Assembly: GCA_021014325.1 (NCBI GenBank)
Contig: CM037472.1
Location: forward strand, 18,895,063-18,959,062
DNA from: Plazaster borealis
Lineage: Eukaryota; Echinodermata; Asteroidea; Forcipulatida; Labidiasteridae
Direction: 5' to 3'
DNA: 64,000 nucleotides
Below the pieces are notes generated by a model, which was not told where the DNA came from, searched no databases, and saw only the letters and a program-made list of their open reading frames with translations. Positions 26,101 through 39,911 of the stretch are shown here, in pieces (within the stretch, counting starts at the first letter, position 1; every line of letters starts with the position of its first letter). Both the position numbers and the translations under genes were made by a program.

Positions 26101-29100
26101 ATACCTTTGTGGCCAAAAAATGCTTCCATGCATTTTATCACATGCATTCATTGGGTTTGGTTGTTGACTAATTCACATAAGCTACAAGTACGCGCGTACT
26201 TTCCCTATTACAAACAATTCAAAGAAAACAAATTGCAAGAGATCATTTCAGCACTGTAGAGTATTAATCCAAGCACATTCATTCCACTGTCTGGCTGGCA
26301 ACAAACATGTTTTAAAATAAAACAAACCTTTGGAAATGTTATTTAACATCTACAAATATTAAGGGTTTTTTCTTGTTTTCCCCTTCATTTTTATTCAGTG
26401 CTGTCTTGTATGTTTTGTTCTGTATACTTAATTTGGTAGGCAGGAGCTATAATATCAGGTAGCAAAGATGGCAGTATTTCAGGGGGAAGTTTTTTGGTAC
26501 CAAGTTCTTGCCAGCTGGGCTTCAAAGGTTCATTTTACCCCGGATAATAAAAGCAATACCATGACTTTCTTTGTATGTATTCTGTATATGTACATGTATG
26601 TATATTCAGTTTGCAGTAACACCATGTGTATATATCTGCTTTGCCATGTAAATTTGTTCTTTGAGAACTTGTCGTGCTGTTTAGTCTACTGTCGCGGAGT
26701 AGATTTCAGTATTTGGGAGACTACTTTGTTCTGAAAAGAACTTTCCTACTTATTAAATACTACCGGGGGGGGGGAGGTAGGAAATTGGCTGGGACTACTA
26801 TTTTTGCTTAGTGGATCGAGGGGACTTTTCGCTATTAACTTCACTGCGGAGTGAGTTCTTAATTGGTCTCAACATTCCGACTAGCTTGCTCTAGTCATCC
26901 TCAGGAGACTTTTCTGTATGTGCCTCCACAATAAATTGCCTGTGTTTTTATGAAAGGAATAAAACAAGTTAACTTTCACAAGCGAACAAATTTAGAAAAT
27001 TTACCATGTGTGTGTAATTGAAAAATATAAGAAATAAAGATTTCTGATGGTGGAAACTGTAGATACAAGGAGTTTTGTTTTATAACTGGATTCATTCTGA
27101 TTGGCTGAACCGCAGCCAATCACTACACACATACACGTTGGCTGTACATTGTACATACAGTACACATAATTTATGATATGCTCATCCTTTGTAGCACGTA
27201 TAGATCTAATGAATATTCATATGCCGGACTACCGCAATGTGCAAATTATGTATGCAATCAATTTGAGGATCGGAAGGCTGACCAAGCCTTTTATTAGGTG
27301 TTTGAGCATCAGGTTTTCAGGCGTTTAGTTTTTCTTCTTCTTCTTCTCCACAAACAAATACATAGTTGCGAAACTTGTACCAACTTCAAACTTTAATTTT
27401 TGTTTTTAATTAAATGCCACTAATCCTTGATGGATTTTTTTGTTTAAAGTATAAAATGGAACCTAATAAACATTCCTACCCTGTTAATATTGCAATTTAA
27501 CATTTTAAGTAATATTTTACTGTCAAATCGGCCTAGAATTGGGCAATGCGTCTTCACCTTACTTTACCTATCCTCTTCTTTTCACCTGACACGTAAGGCC
27601 TCTATGCTCTTTTTCCATTTCCCTCTATCCTTTGCATAGCCGCATGCCGAAGCCATAATGCCGAAGCCATAATGCCAAAGCCATAATGCCAAAGCCATAA
27701 TGCCGAAGCCGTAATGCCGAAGCCATAATGCCAAAGCCGAAATGCATCTTTAGCTTCATCAAAATCAAGATCATACTGTAGCTAAATTACCGAGGATGAC
27801 AGGTCTTAACCTGAGGGCAGTGCTTTTAATTTTGCAGGACGTAAAGGCAGTGTTTGATACGATCAATCCCTTGTTGACATACTTGATAGAATCATCCAAG
27901 TCTGACACTTCTATGAAAACCTCAGCGATGATGAAGTTGCCGTTGGGTGGTCCCAGTAATCTAGACACCAACCGACCGTTCTGATATCATCAAGCCACTA
28001 AGCAAACTAGTTTTGAACTTACAAAATAGTTTGCTCAGCGTAGGCAGTAACAAGTACCAGCCAAAATTCCATGTGAAATATATTGTTTGTGACTGGTGCC
28101 CACTAGTATGTTTTGTTCAAGAGGTGGATCATGGGAAACCGTCACAGGGGTAACCCCACAGCCCTGTGTTGCAAACACCATTCTACACCTCCCTTGGAAT
28201 TTCACACAGACCATGACTTTCAATGGTGCTATGTTGGTAATAAATTTGAAAATTTCTCATTAGTTTCAGTGGGCTTGTCGCGATGCAGAGCTCTAGTTGT
28301 ACATTTGTTTCTGATCAAGATATCTCACAGAGAAAATGAGTCAACTTATAGATCAATTTTAGCAGTTGTTTACTTTGGAGATTGTTTTGTAACAGTCACA
28401 GTCATCAGGGAATTGTGTTGTGATTATTTGGGCTGTAAGAATTGTCTTTCATTTAAGTCCTACAGAGCTTGAGTTTAATGTTTGTTGTTTCTGATGAGAA
28501 TGTCTCAAGGAGAAAACGAGTCAACTGAAAGATCAATTTCCGCAGTTGTTTACTTTGGAGATTGATTTTGTAAAAGTCGAAATCATCAAGGAATTGTGTT
28601 GTGATTATTCTGGCAGTAAGGATTATCTTATTATCTGAACCTTGGATGTCTCTGCCCTAGAACTCTGTCGAGTGGGAAAACTTGTCGTACAAGCGAGAAA
28701 CATCTCGTCCTAGGCCTTGTGCTTAAGCTTTTTGTAAAGCAGCCCGGCGGGCTAGAAAACAGTGCTTTTTTTCTTGCCCCTAGGAAGTTTTAGTAGCTCA
28801 GATTTTATAAATATGTACTGTCATAAATGTATCTTTCTGATGTATGAATGGTAGCGATCACAACCAGTTTATTGGTCAAATGAAGTTACATTCACTCACT
28901 CAAAAAAAAAAAACATCAACAAGAAGGTTGCACAGTTCTTACGTAGCCCACAGGGCAAGTTGACAAGTGGTGCTTACTAGCCCATACCAGTTTTCACTAG
29001 ACGATGTATGCTGGACTAGTGTTAAGGGCAAGCCCTGTCATCTCTTCAAGTAATTGCATACTGACAGTGAAGACATGTTGGGTTGTGAAGATGAGTAATT

Positions 29101-32100
29101 GTACTCTTGCAAATGCCACTTGTTATTAAGTGGGTTTTTTAATGTAAATTCCCTCGCTTTGATTTATTCCTAGTATTGTCTCTTCGTTGGTGGAGATCAG
29201 GGAAGAAGCCCAGGCTACATGAGACTGCATGGCAACCAAATGATGATGGTGATTGCCTGGGAATAGGAATTATCATGCATGACAATGATGAATGCATGCA
29301 GAGAGTAATTGCAGCGATTAATTTTGTGATCATCTACACTGGGCGTAGTGTTCTATTTTTCAAACCTGGAAAGTGTATTGACATCCACTCCTTTTACAGG
29401 TCGGCTAAAAAAATACGCACTGAAAATAGAGAGCTGGCACCGATGATCGTGGGTACCCTACACCGTAGTTCCGATTCTCAACTTGGGTTGGAACTGATGG
29501 AAACAGTCGAGGGATTCGTATAGAGTTCAAGTTCTATTTGTTTGGAGATGGATATCAATGAAATGAGCTTCTCCATGTTTTGTTCGGGAGATTCAGATTT
29601 TGACCTTGTATTAACCCGACATGGAACAGTTTATTTGCTTATCAGAGACTAAATTGTTCATTATAGACCTTAAAGGTATTGTACACGTTTGGTAATGACT
29701 CAAAAAAAATATTAGCATAAAAACTTACTTGGTAACAAGCAACGGAGAGCTGTTGATAGTATAAAACATTGTAGGAAACGACTCCCTCTGAAGTAATGTA
29801 GTTTTTGAGAAAGAGGTAATTTCTATCTAAAATAATAAAAACTTCTCGCAAGAAGTTTTTATGCCTATCTGAAAGCACACAAATTTGTATAACAAGGGTG
29901 TTTTTTCTTTCATCATTTTCTTGCAACTTCGATGACCAATTGAGCCCAAATTTTCACAGGCTTGTTATTTTATGCATATGTTGGGATGCATCAAGTGAGA
30001 ACACTGGTCTTTGACAATTTCCAAACGTATTCAGTGCCTTTAAGTCTGCACTAAATGCAGCCAGACATTTTATAAAAATGGTGCTGGTACTAGTCACCCT
30101 GTATTTGTCTGAAAAACTGTTGAGAAAACATGGTTAAATCATATTTTGCAGTAGGAGTATCTCATAGCATCAAAACACCTTTAACATATGCTGCTTTCTA
30201 AAAGGCAATAGCGCCTAAATGTACATTGTACCATTACTGAATAAATGAATTTTTAGGGATCAGCATCATCAAGAGATGTATTGGGTGACGCGACCCCCAA
30301 ATGTATGCACATGTATGTAGCACGCGAAACCAATCCCTTTTTAACAGTGACCGTATGTGACCAGGAGTGCGTAGTTGCAGTCTCTGACAACAGGGCGTTA
30401 ACACGTTCTGATTGAAATTGCTAATGACACACGGCCAGCGATCTAAATGCAGCGAGGTTAGTTGTCCCGTTTGATTTATGCGTACATTGTGTGGATCATA
30501 GTGTGATGAATCATTGATCACAGTAATTACTGATGGCACGGACTCAAGTGGGCTTTTCAATCATCCTAACTTGAGTGTATTATCGCAGGTACCTGCAATT
30601 TCCCATGCTTTATCGTTCAATTAAGGCGTGCAACACTGAGATGAACCTAGTGCATATTGACCGTGTAACCTGTGACATTAGGAGCCACAGAGCCTAGGCT
30701 TTCTGGAGGCACACTTTGTAAACAGCTCCTGAAGAGCCATTAAGTCTTACCTTTTGTTTTCTGGAGATGTGTAATGTGTGTTCGGGAATCTGTATTTTAA
30801 CCTGTTTACCTGTACATTTGGACACGTAAATAAATAGATAAATAAAGGTAAACTGACCGGGTAAATTTTTAAATGATTTTGGTTTGAACAAAGAAAAATT
30901 TACTAGAGCGGGATTTGAACCAATGACCTCCGGTTTAACGTGCCACGCTCTACCAACTGGGCTATCTAGCCCTATGTTGGTGGTCTCCCTATTATTATTA
31001 TTTTTGTTATGGAAACTTTTTCCCCTATTCTATTGAATGAAATTCTAAATGTCTCCCTGAGTGTTGTACAAAATCTCCCTGAATGAAAGATGCAAATGTT
31101 GGCAGCTCTGTCAACTTAGGAGAAAGAAAAAAAAATCCTTAATATTATTGACTTTTTAGTCGATGCTTTTAGCAATGTAAGGCATAAAGATGATGTTCCG
31201 ACGATAAATGCAAACTGAAGAAAACTACCATTGAAATCATCCTGAGGATATTTTCTTGGAACGTTATTTAATAAATTTGAGACAGACATCTTCAGACCCG
31301 AGGGTATTTTTTTTTTTGATGAACAAAGCTCTCAAGGGCTTTTTCTGACGTCACTGTCTGGAGCCTTTTGTTTGGGAACCTTATGCAAGGACAAGTAAAA
31401 ACTGAGGACGAATGAGAAGTGCCCCGTCTCTTCACAATCAAAAGTCATAAAAGAAAGTTTTGTGGACGTCAGAGCAAAATGTTGTGTCTTTCTTGTGACT
31501 TGACACTTTCTGACGGACATTATTGGACTGTTCTTGCCTTTTTTGGAAAACATGTGTCATGTCATGTGTCATATTATCTGATAATGACATGGCAGGGTTC
31601 TCCCCATGCACAAGCTAGCTTATCGTGCCGATATGCACGAATTGCGTGCTGATATGTGCGAAGTGCGACCGATACGCAAAACACAAAATATATACATACA
31701 ATAATTTGTATTTGTTTATTTTTTAAACTTCATATCAATTTCCCCAAGATCGTCAAGATAAAAACTATTTAGAATGCTCCATATTGCACAATAGGGCTTT
31801 TAAAACCAAAGATAAACACCAAATCAAAACATTCCGAGGACCTTGTTTCAATTCATCGTGCTCTGGCCAAACTTCCACAAATTTGGGTCCAGAATGCCCC
31901 ACAGTTTTGAAAAATCCTGGGGAGAACCCTGCGTAGACTTATTGCAAGCACCCGAGATCCGTAACTCCAAAGCGTCGAATTGCATGCTCTTTGTATGAAA
32001 TATGAGGAATGATGCACGCCATGGCAATTTGGCTCCAAGGCGCAATAAGGCGATCATGTCATTTACAGGAGGAATTATAGCAAGACACTTGAAATCTGAA

Positions 32101-35100
32101 GACGCTTCAAGATTGTTTCCTTGAGCCAAATAGCTCCCCCCCCACACTTTTGTTTTTTTGTCCTCGCCTTTAGATATGGGAGCTTCAGAAGGGAAGAGAT
32201 TGTCCTTGTACTTGAATTGTCTGCTCAACCAGCCGCATATACGAGCTTGGTATCATCCCTCAGACATTTCTAGGGATGCATTATTATTATTATGATAATA
32301 AGATTTGTAGCTTTCATAGCACACTTATTCCAGTAAACTAGATCAAGGTGCTGTACAATGTATTTGGAATGTCGGTCAGGGGAAGGACAAGGGAACTATC
32401 AGGAATGAGCTGTTGAGCTTGAGTGAGGGAGCTGTGCTCCGAGACCTAAACCACTCTTCTTACTCCACCTCATCCTGATTTTGACGGATGCAGAACTTCA
32501 TAGCCGACACTGGCATGCTTAGGCATGGGGCCAGGTGTACCAAATACAAAAGTCCAACGGAAAAGTTGGACCAACCTGATCCCTTCCTTCTTTTCTTCCT
32601 TCTGTCCCAAAGCGTTACGGCCCTAGGAGCGATGTTTTGATGGTATTTGTCAAACAGAACCTCCATTTGTGTCGGTCTTTTGCTGCCCAATTAAGACCTG
32701 GGCCCAATTTCATAGAGCTGCTTAAGCAGAAAATATTGCTTAACAATTTCCTGCTAGGCAGAAATGAGCAGGATACCAGTCACAAATTGTACATGTGATA
32801 TGGTAGTTTGGCTGGTAACCTTATTCTGGTAAGCAAAATTTTCTTGTGCTTAGCTACTTTTTATGCTTAAGCAGCTCTATGAAATTGGGCCCTGATGACC
32901 ATGACCATTCCTGATCCCAAATATTTAATGTTCATTTTATTTTATTTATTCCTCGTAGAACATACTTGGAGGAGGAGCTGAAGAAAGCGAGAGAGAAACC
33001 CAAACTTCGTAAGGTAAGTTCCACTTCAGTCATGGGGAACTGTGATACAGGCTTGTATCCAGGTCTTGAAACTTTAAAAAGGTAACTGAAAGGATGTGTG
33101 CCGTGCTATCTTGTCCATATTCCATGTTAAAGTCTGTAAAGAATAAATAATGAATCAGCTGAAAGTATACTTCATATTTATTTCATTTAAAGAGGGGCTC
33201 CAAGGTTAAATTTAGTTTTGTGATCCTTTCGTTTTCCAATAGATAGAGTCTATTTGAAAGTGGGAAATAAAATACAAGTCTCTAACCTCTGGTTAAAAGG
33301 TGTAAAATGCAACTGTGTTTGGTACCCTAAAGTGCAATTTTTGTCAAAATCCAAAAACGTTTGATGACGTCACATTTCAAATATATTTTCTGTACATTTT
33401 TGTACAGAGAATTTTTAGTTCATTCCTGATTTTTGATGATATTCAATCAAAATTGCATTGAATTCGACCTTTTGACTGGTACAACAAAATTCCTCTTTGA
33501 AATGTACAGCCCTTTTACACCATTTTAACATGAGGTTAGAGACAGGTAATTTTGTCCTCACATTGATGAGGTCTCTATCTGTTATAAAATGAGTCCGTCA
33601 CAAAACTGAATTTGATCTTGAAGCCCCTCTTTAAAATAAAGCTCTCCACAAAAACAGGCCTTGGCCAAAATGTGATGTCAATGGTGGAACGAGAAAAATT
33701 AAGAAATGCCTGTGCTACAACAGAAGTACGTGCAATGTACATGTATGGTAGCAATGGAAGTCAGGCATTTTGGTTTATGTTCCTTGGTCCACCAGTGATG
33801 TCACCTTGTGGCCAAGGCCTGTTTTTGCGGCTGTTCCCGAAGAGCTTTCTTTTAAAATTAAATAAATTTTGAAAGATAGATATATAGGGGGATAGTAACG
33901 GATATATTTTCAGGTGATTCGTTATTTTATAAATTACAAACGTTTACATAGCATATGGACAAGGTAGGTTGGGCACACATCCTAGGTCAAGAGGATTGTC
34001 CGTGCTGATGGCAAAAAACTTGTTGATCCTTTTCACAACCAAACCCCATATATAATGCTCTATACTTAAAGGCACTGCACACGATTGGAAATTGTCAATG
34101 ACTAGTGTTCTGTCTTGGTGTATCCCAACATATGCATAAAATAACAAGCGCCTGTGAAAATTTGGGCTCAATTGGTCATTGAAGTTGAAAGAAAATGATG
34201 AAAGAAAAAACACCCTTGTTGTACAATTGTGTGCTTTCAGATAGGAATAAATACTTCTTGCAAGAAGTTTGTATTATTTTAGTGAGAAATTACCTCTTTC
34301 TCAAAAACTACGTTACTTCAGAGGGAGTCGTTTCCTACAATGTTTTATACTATCAACAGCTCTCCGTTGCTCGTTACCAAGTAAGTTTTTATGCTAATAT
34401 TTGTTCTGAGTCATTATCAAACGTGTACGATACCTTTAATGCAATAATTGCATCTGGGAAAGAGAATATTAGTTTGGGTGTATCCTTTATAACAGCATGT
34501 GATGGATAACCACTGTCTGATCAGTGCTTTCCAAATGGGCAGGGCCCTATTTCATGGCACTGCTTACCAAATGATTCTGAGCTTACGCGCATTGTAAGGT
34601 GTGTATTTCTATGGGACGCAGCTGGGCTTAACTGCAGAATTCCGCGGTAAGCAGAGCCATGAAATTGGGCCCAGATGTCTTAACCACCCCTAGACCACTC
34701 ACTGCCTATTTGACTCATGTAATTAGCAGCGGGTACCGCAAACAGTTTAAGTGATATGATTCGCGTAACAGAGCTGCCAACTCTCCCTGATTCTGCAGAA
34801 TGTCCCTGAAATTAATCCAGTCTTTCCATGTTCTGATGACCAAATTTGAAAACTTCCCTGATTATGGAAATTGTTCCCGTATTATGTTGCATGTACCAGG
34901 GGTAGTTCTAAAAAACTCCCTAATTGCAAGATGCAAATGTTGGCAGCTCTGGGGTAAGGGCAAAACCATAATTACTTTTGAATGCTCTTCTTAAAAAAAC
35001 AAATCCACCCACAAATCTTTATTGCCATAAATCTTCTTCTTTTTCTACTGAAGTCCTACAATTTTCTTGGGGAAAATGAAACAGGATCGGAATTACAATG

Positions 35101-38100
35101 TCACAGACTTCCCATTGCAGCCTTGACGTTCGCCTACGCACATAGTGAAATGTAGCAATTATAGAATTATCTGCTCATCAGACGTCTTGATCGAAGGATC
35201 TCTGTCTACTCAAATACATTCTTATCCATCCATGACGACAATTCGATAAAGATCTGCCTCTGGATATTATAGATCTCTAGGCGCCTCCAATGATTCAGCC
35301 TTTTTATATCATGGAAAGAAAATAAGCAAGATGTTTTGTCACTACATGTATCTTATGTTTAGGTGGTTTTTGTTTTTTTGTTTTTATGTGGCACACAAAT
35401 ATGAGATGGATGGATGGATAAAATTTACCATCCCACAGAGGAAATTATAATGATCTTGAACAAGATTGGTTACAAAATGGTAAACACAATACAGTTGAAT
35501 TAAATAAGACCTGACGTTTCGACCCTAGCAGAGTCTTTCTCTAAAAGACTAGCTGAGTCTTTCTATGAAACGTCGGGCCATTAACTATTTTTGGCATTTA
35601 TACCATCTATAGGTCCTTTGGGTTGTTAAGCAGTTTGCAACAGCAATTCTATTTTTTTTTTTTTAAGAAGTGAAATATAGAGCACTGAGTGAGGTAAAAA
35701 GCCTTTTCGCTATAAACAAATAAATAAATAAATAATGTAATATAAAAAGATAATAAAAAGAACAATGAGTAAAATTTAATTTAATATTTTTTTTAATCTG
35801 GCACCACCGCTGTGGTTTATTATCAAAAGAGTACTATGCTATTTTTTACCTGTGCTTCCTTTCAGTTATACAGTTATTCAGGAGCTCATTGAAATTAAAA
35901 AAAACAGGGAAATCGTTCTTCAATAACAAGCTCACAGAAATCGGTCAAAGTAAAATATAATTGCATTCAGCCTGTCCATACACAGGATGTTATAGCCGTT
36001 ATGCGGAAGTGAGATCTAAAATTATGAATTCATTTACATTGCGTGGTTGACGTCATTCAGCACAAAACCCTCGGGGTGTTTTTTATCACACAATGGAATA
36101 GAACCGAAGAAGAAAAGCTTTTTGTCATTATGGGCAATTACAAGTTTTTGTGATGGAATAGATCACTAAAAAATACACAGTTTCAGTCGATCAGTGAAGG
36201 CTAGGGGATGTTGTTAGTTAGCTATGTGTCCCTCAAGGGGCACTTTGGGTGGACCAGATGTTTGGAAGTTAATTCTAACAAATCAAGGTTGAAAATACTA
36301 AAAGAAACGAAACTGTATTGCATTAGTGAACATTAGTGACAGGGTATGAACTGTGTGTTGGTTGAATTGGGGAGACCTAACCACCACCCCTCGCCCCATC
36401 AAAAATGTCCATTTGAAATGAATAATTCACTGCTTTATGGAGAGGGACAGAGGAGAGGGAAAAAAAACTGGGGGCTGGAAAAAGTTAAGATTTAGTCAGC
36501 TTAAGCTTCGAAAAAAACTGTAGTATTGTTACTTGAACCTCTTGAGTAAAACATTGGGTTTTGCTGACTTTATTCCGTTTTGCATTCCAGTGTTTTATAA
36601 CTGTGTTTTGTTTTTGTAATGTTTACTAATGCAAGACCTTCCATACAGAATCGGACAAGCCGCCTTCTCAAAGTAATAAAACAAGATATCTAGTGCAGGA
36701 TCATTCTGGAAGGGAACTTTCTAATTTTTTGAGAAACCATTGACTAAGTTTGCCAAATCAAAAGAGCTACTTGAAAAGGCACAGAAATACAGTAGAAAAT
36801 CTTATGTGTGCTGTTTTTTAGGTGTGAGTGCAATATGTGCACGAACACCTCTTGATTTTGTTCTGTTTTTTTTCTTCTCCATCTTCTTCCACGGAACTCT
36901 TCTCTACAACATAACTCAAGATTGAAACTGAATTGAACCCTGAAACTCATCAGACATTTGAACCTTAATATAAAGACGGCTCAATAGTCTTGACGTAATG
37001 ATGACGTCATCAGGTGTCGAATTACAAGGTTTTTAAAGTTGAAAAATGACCATTTGGTATTTGCTGTATCTCATTGAATATGAAAGCTAAGATGTTCATA
37101 ATTGGGCATGTGATAGATCAAGACTGGGGCTACATTTCAAAAGTTAACGTCAAAATCGTATGACCTTTTCTTCAAGGTCATGCCCCTAGGTCAAAGTTTG
37201 CCTTTGGTTTTTTCTTGAAAAACATCATTTTCGGGCTTATCTACGGCATAACTCAAGATTGAAATTGAATTTTACATTGAAACTCATCAGACATTTGAAC
37301 CTAAATATCAAGACGACACAAACTTGATGATGTCATGATGACGTCATCAGGTATTGAATTACATTAAATCAAAGTTTAATATTTGAAAAAAATCATAACT
37401 CATGAACGACATGTTGGATTTTTACAATCTATACATCATCGGAAAGTTCGTTAAAGGTCCAACAGACGCTGCACAGAAAGTGACCCCATTTGACCTTGAC
37501 GTCCGGTTCAACCCGGAAATTTAAAATTTCACAAAATTTGTATCTCAAAATCTATTTATCATTTCAGCATAATTTTTGCATCAGGTTGTAGAACGTTGAG
37601 CCTGCTCAAACTTTTGCACAGAAATAACAACATTTTGACATTTACATCTTGTCTTATAACCACCGGCATTAAAGCGCACGTTTGTGTTGACCCACTTTGA
37701 TAACGCGAGATAGTGTAATAGCACGTGTACAGATACGACTACATTGAACGTGTAGTTCGGTTTACATCAACTACATGTAGGAATACATTTAGCATCGCTG
37801 TTACCTTGTGTATTGCGCACCGCGGCATAAAGATAATCCATCTAATACTTGAAAAATTCGTAACTCCTGAACCACACATTGGATTTTTACAATCTATACA
37901 TCATCTGAAAGGTCTATATAAAACCTAAAATACGCTACACTTATTGTGACCCGTTTGACCCTGACTTCCGGTTGAAAACGGAAGTTGAAATTTAATGTTT
38001 CAAAATTCATAATTCCTGAACCACACAATGGATTTTTACAATCTATACATCATTGGACAAGTAAGTAACAACTTAACAAACGATATACAGAATGTGACCC

Positions 38101-39841
38101 CAATTGACCTTTACTTCCTGTTCAAACCGGAAGATAAAATTTAATATTTGAAAAAATCAGAACTCCTGAACCACACATTGGATTTTTATCATCTATACAT
38201 CATCAGAAAGGGCTCCAAAGATTTAAGAAACGCTACACACTGTGACCTCATTTGACATTGACTTCCGGTGCAAAACGGAATTTGAAACTTTATAGTTGAA
38301 AAAATCATAACTTCTGAACTAAATATTGGATGTTTACAATCCATCCATCATCTAAAAGGTCTTCATAAACTAATCCCGCCTACACAAAATGTGACCCTAC
38401 TTGACCTTGACCTCTGGTCCAAACTGGAAGTTGATGTATACGTTTTGTAAAATTCATAACTCTTGAACCAGGCATTGGATTGATAATGTTAAATGTCGTT
38501 ACGTATTCAATCAGTCGCTCACCACGAACACCTTGTTTTTGTAGTAAACAAAAACTCAATGTCTAGTTTTTTTCTTTCTTTACTCAGACTGTGAACAGCC
38601 ATTGTGATATTGTATCCCGAGGTTCGTTCTGCAATATGCTTCCAAACATTATTAGTTATTTTATTTGAAAACTCCTCTAGCAGCAGGGGACCCATACTGT
38701 CTGTATAAATCAAGTGGATTTATTTCTTTATTGTGGCTCCAGGACATGTACCAGAAGATGATTGAAATTGATCCTAAAGAGCCAACGTCCGAAGAGAATA
38801 GACTGGGAGCCATCACCAAGCCACGTTACATGCAGTGGAGGGAGTTTATGAGCTCCTCGGCCACCTTAGGCTTCAGAATTGAAGGCGTCAAGGTAAACCA
38901 AACCCCTCGCAACCCCCTCTCCCTGTCCCCCCCTCTTAAATGTAGATTGTTATTAGATTGGATTCAGGCATTGTGTCTCCATTGCAATGATTTAGTGAAG
39001 CTGCCAGTGTAAACACAGCTGTCCGAATTGGCGGTAACGGCTACGGCTTGATCACCGCATCATCATGCGTTGAAGTATAGGACGTCTTTATCAACACCCT
39101 TAGCAACAGTCGTAGCCTTAGCCATAGCTGCCAATTTGGATACTGCCTTACTCTTTGTAGGTAGTGAATAATGAAGGTACTCTGTCCTGCCGTCTAAAGA
39201 GACCACAAGAAAATAATGAAAGAAAAAAACCACACCCTTCTTGCATAGAATTGTGTGCTTTCAGATGCCTGAGAAAGGTTTCATGCCTGAAGCCTTTCTC
39301 AGATACAAATTGTTGGGTTAAAATGACGTCTTTCTCTAAAACTACATTACTTCAAAGGGGGGTCGTTTCTAATAATTTTTTATATATGAACAGATCTCTA
39401 GTGCTCTTTACCAAGTAGGTTTTTATGGTCATTAACTTGTGGAGTAATTACCAAAAGTACACCCTGCCTTTAAATGACTATGAATTTGAATATTGGTTCA
39501 GCTTGTGTTTTTGACAATAGTCATCGCTTTTGTATTTACCTGTTTGCTTGGACGCAGTATCTACATGTATAAACTTGACTCTCTAATGGCTCTATTCACA
39601 ATAAATCCCATATGGTGTATTTAATGCTTATTTGTTTTATGATGGTTTGCCCCGTGTTCCTGGTTTGATCGGCAGCATATTGCACCACAGCACCTTGTAA
39701 ACCATTACATGATGCTATGTAAAGGAATTGGTCTCATACTTCAAAAGCGTAGCTCCATATTACCTTGCAGGAATAATACTAAATGTATAAGCGCCTTGAG
39801 CGTCACTGAGTGACGGATATGAGCGCTATATAAGAAGCCAC

Positions 39842-39911
<70 letters not shown>

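Larger units (their letters stand above)
24529..32958 (+). other. ITPK intron 4, 8.4 kb
   Basis: It holds two SINE-like units on the minus strand (24672-25000, 25290-25605), MITE A copies (25607-25962, 29670-30044), a 14-bp minisatellite, a tandem duplication near 28.3-28.6 kb, a tRNA-like SINE (30880-30990), a 339-bp TIR element (31593-31931) and MITE D (32700-32892). No exon is supported. Confidence 0.7.
33014..38742 (+). other. ITPK intron 5, 5.7 kb
   Basis: It holds MITE A (34066-34439), MITE D (34542-34672), a TIR element (34769-34951), a GACGTTTCG-type inverted unit (35511-35576), and then the CRE-palindrome pair and the 149-bp array (36909-38490). No exon is supported. Confidence 0.7.

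Noticed and set aside
31848..32228. 126-residue minus-strand ORF
   Set aside because: It overlaps a TIR element, has no recognisable domain and no splice or promoter context.
37380..38490. CRISPR-like array
   Set aside because: The repeats are long, diverged and fully tandem, without unique spacers, and the genome is animal.
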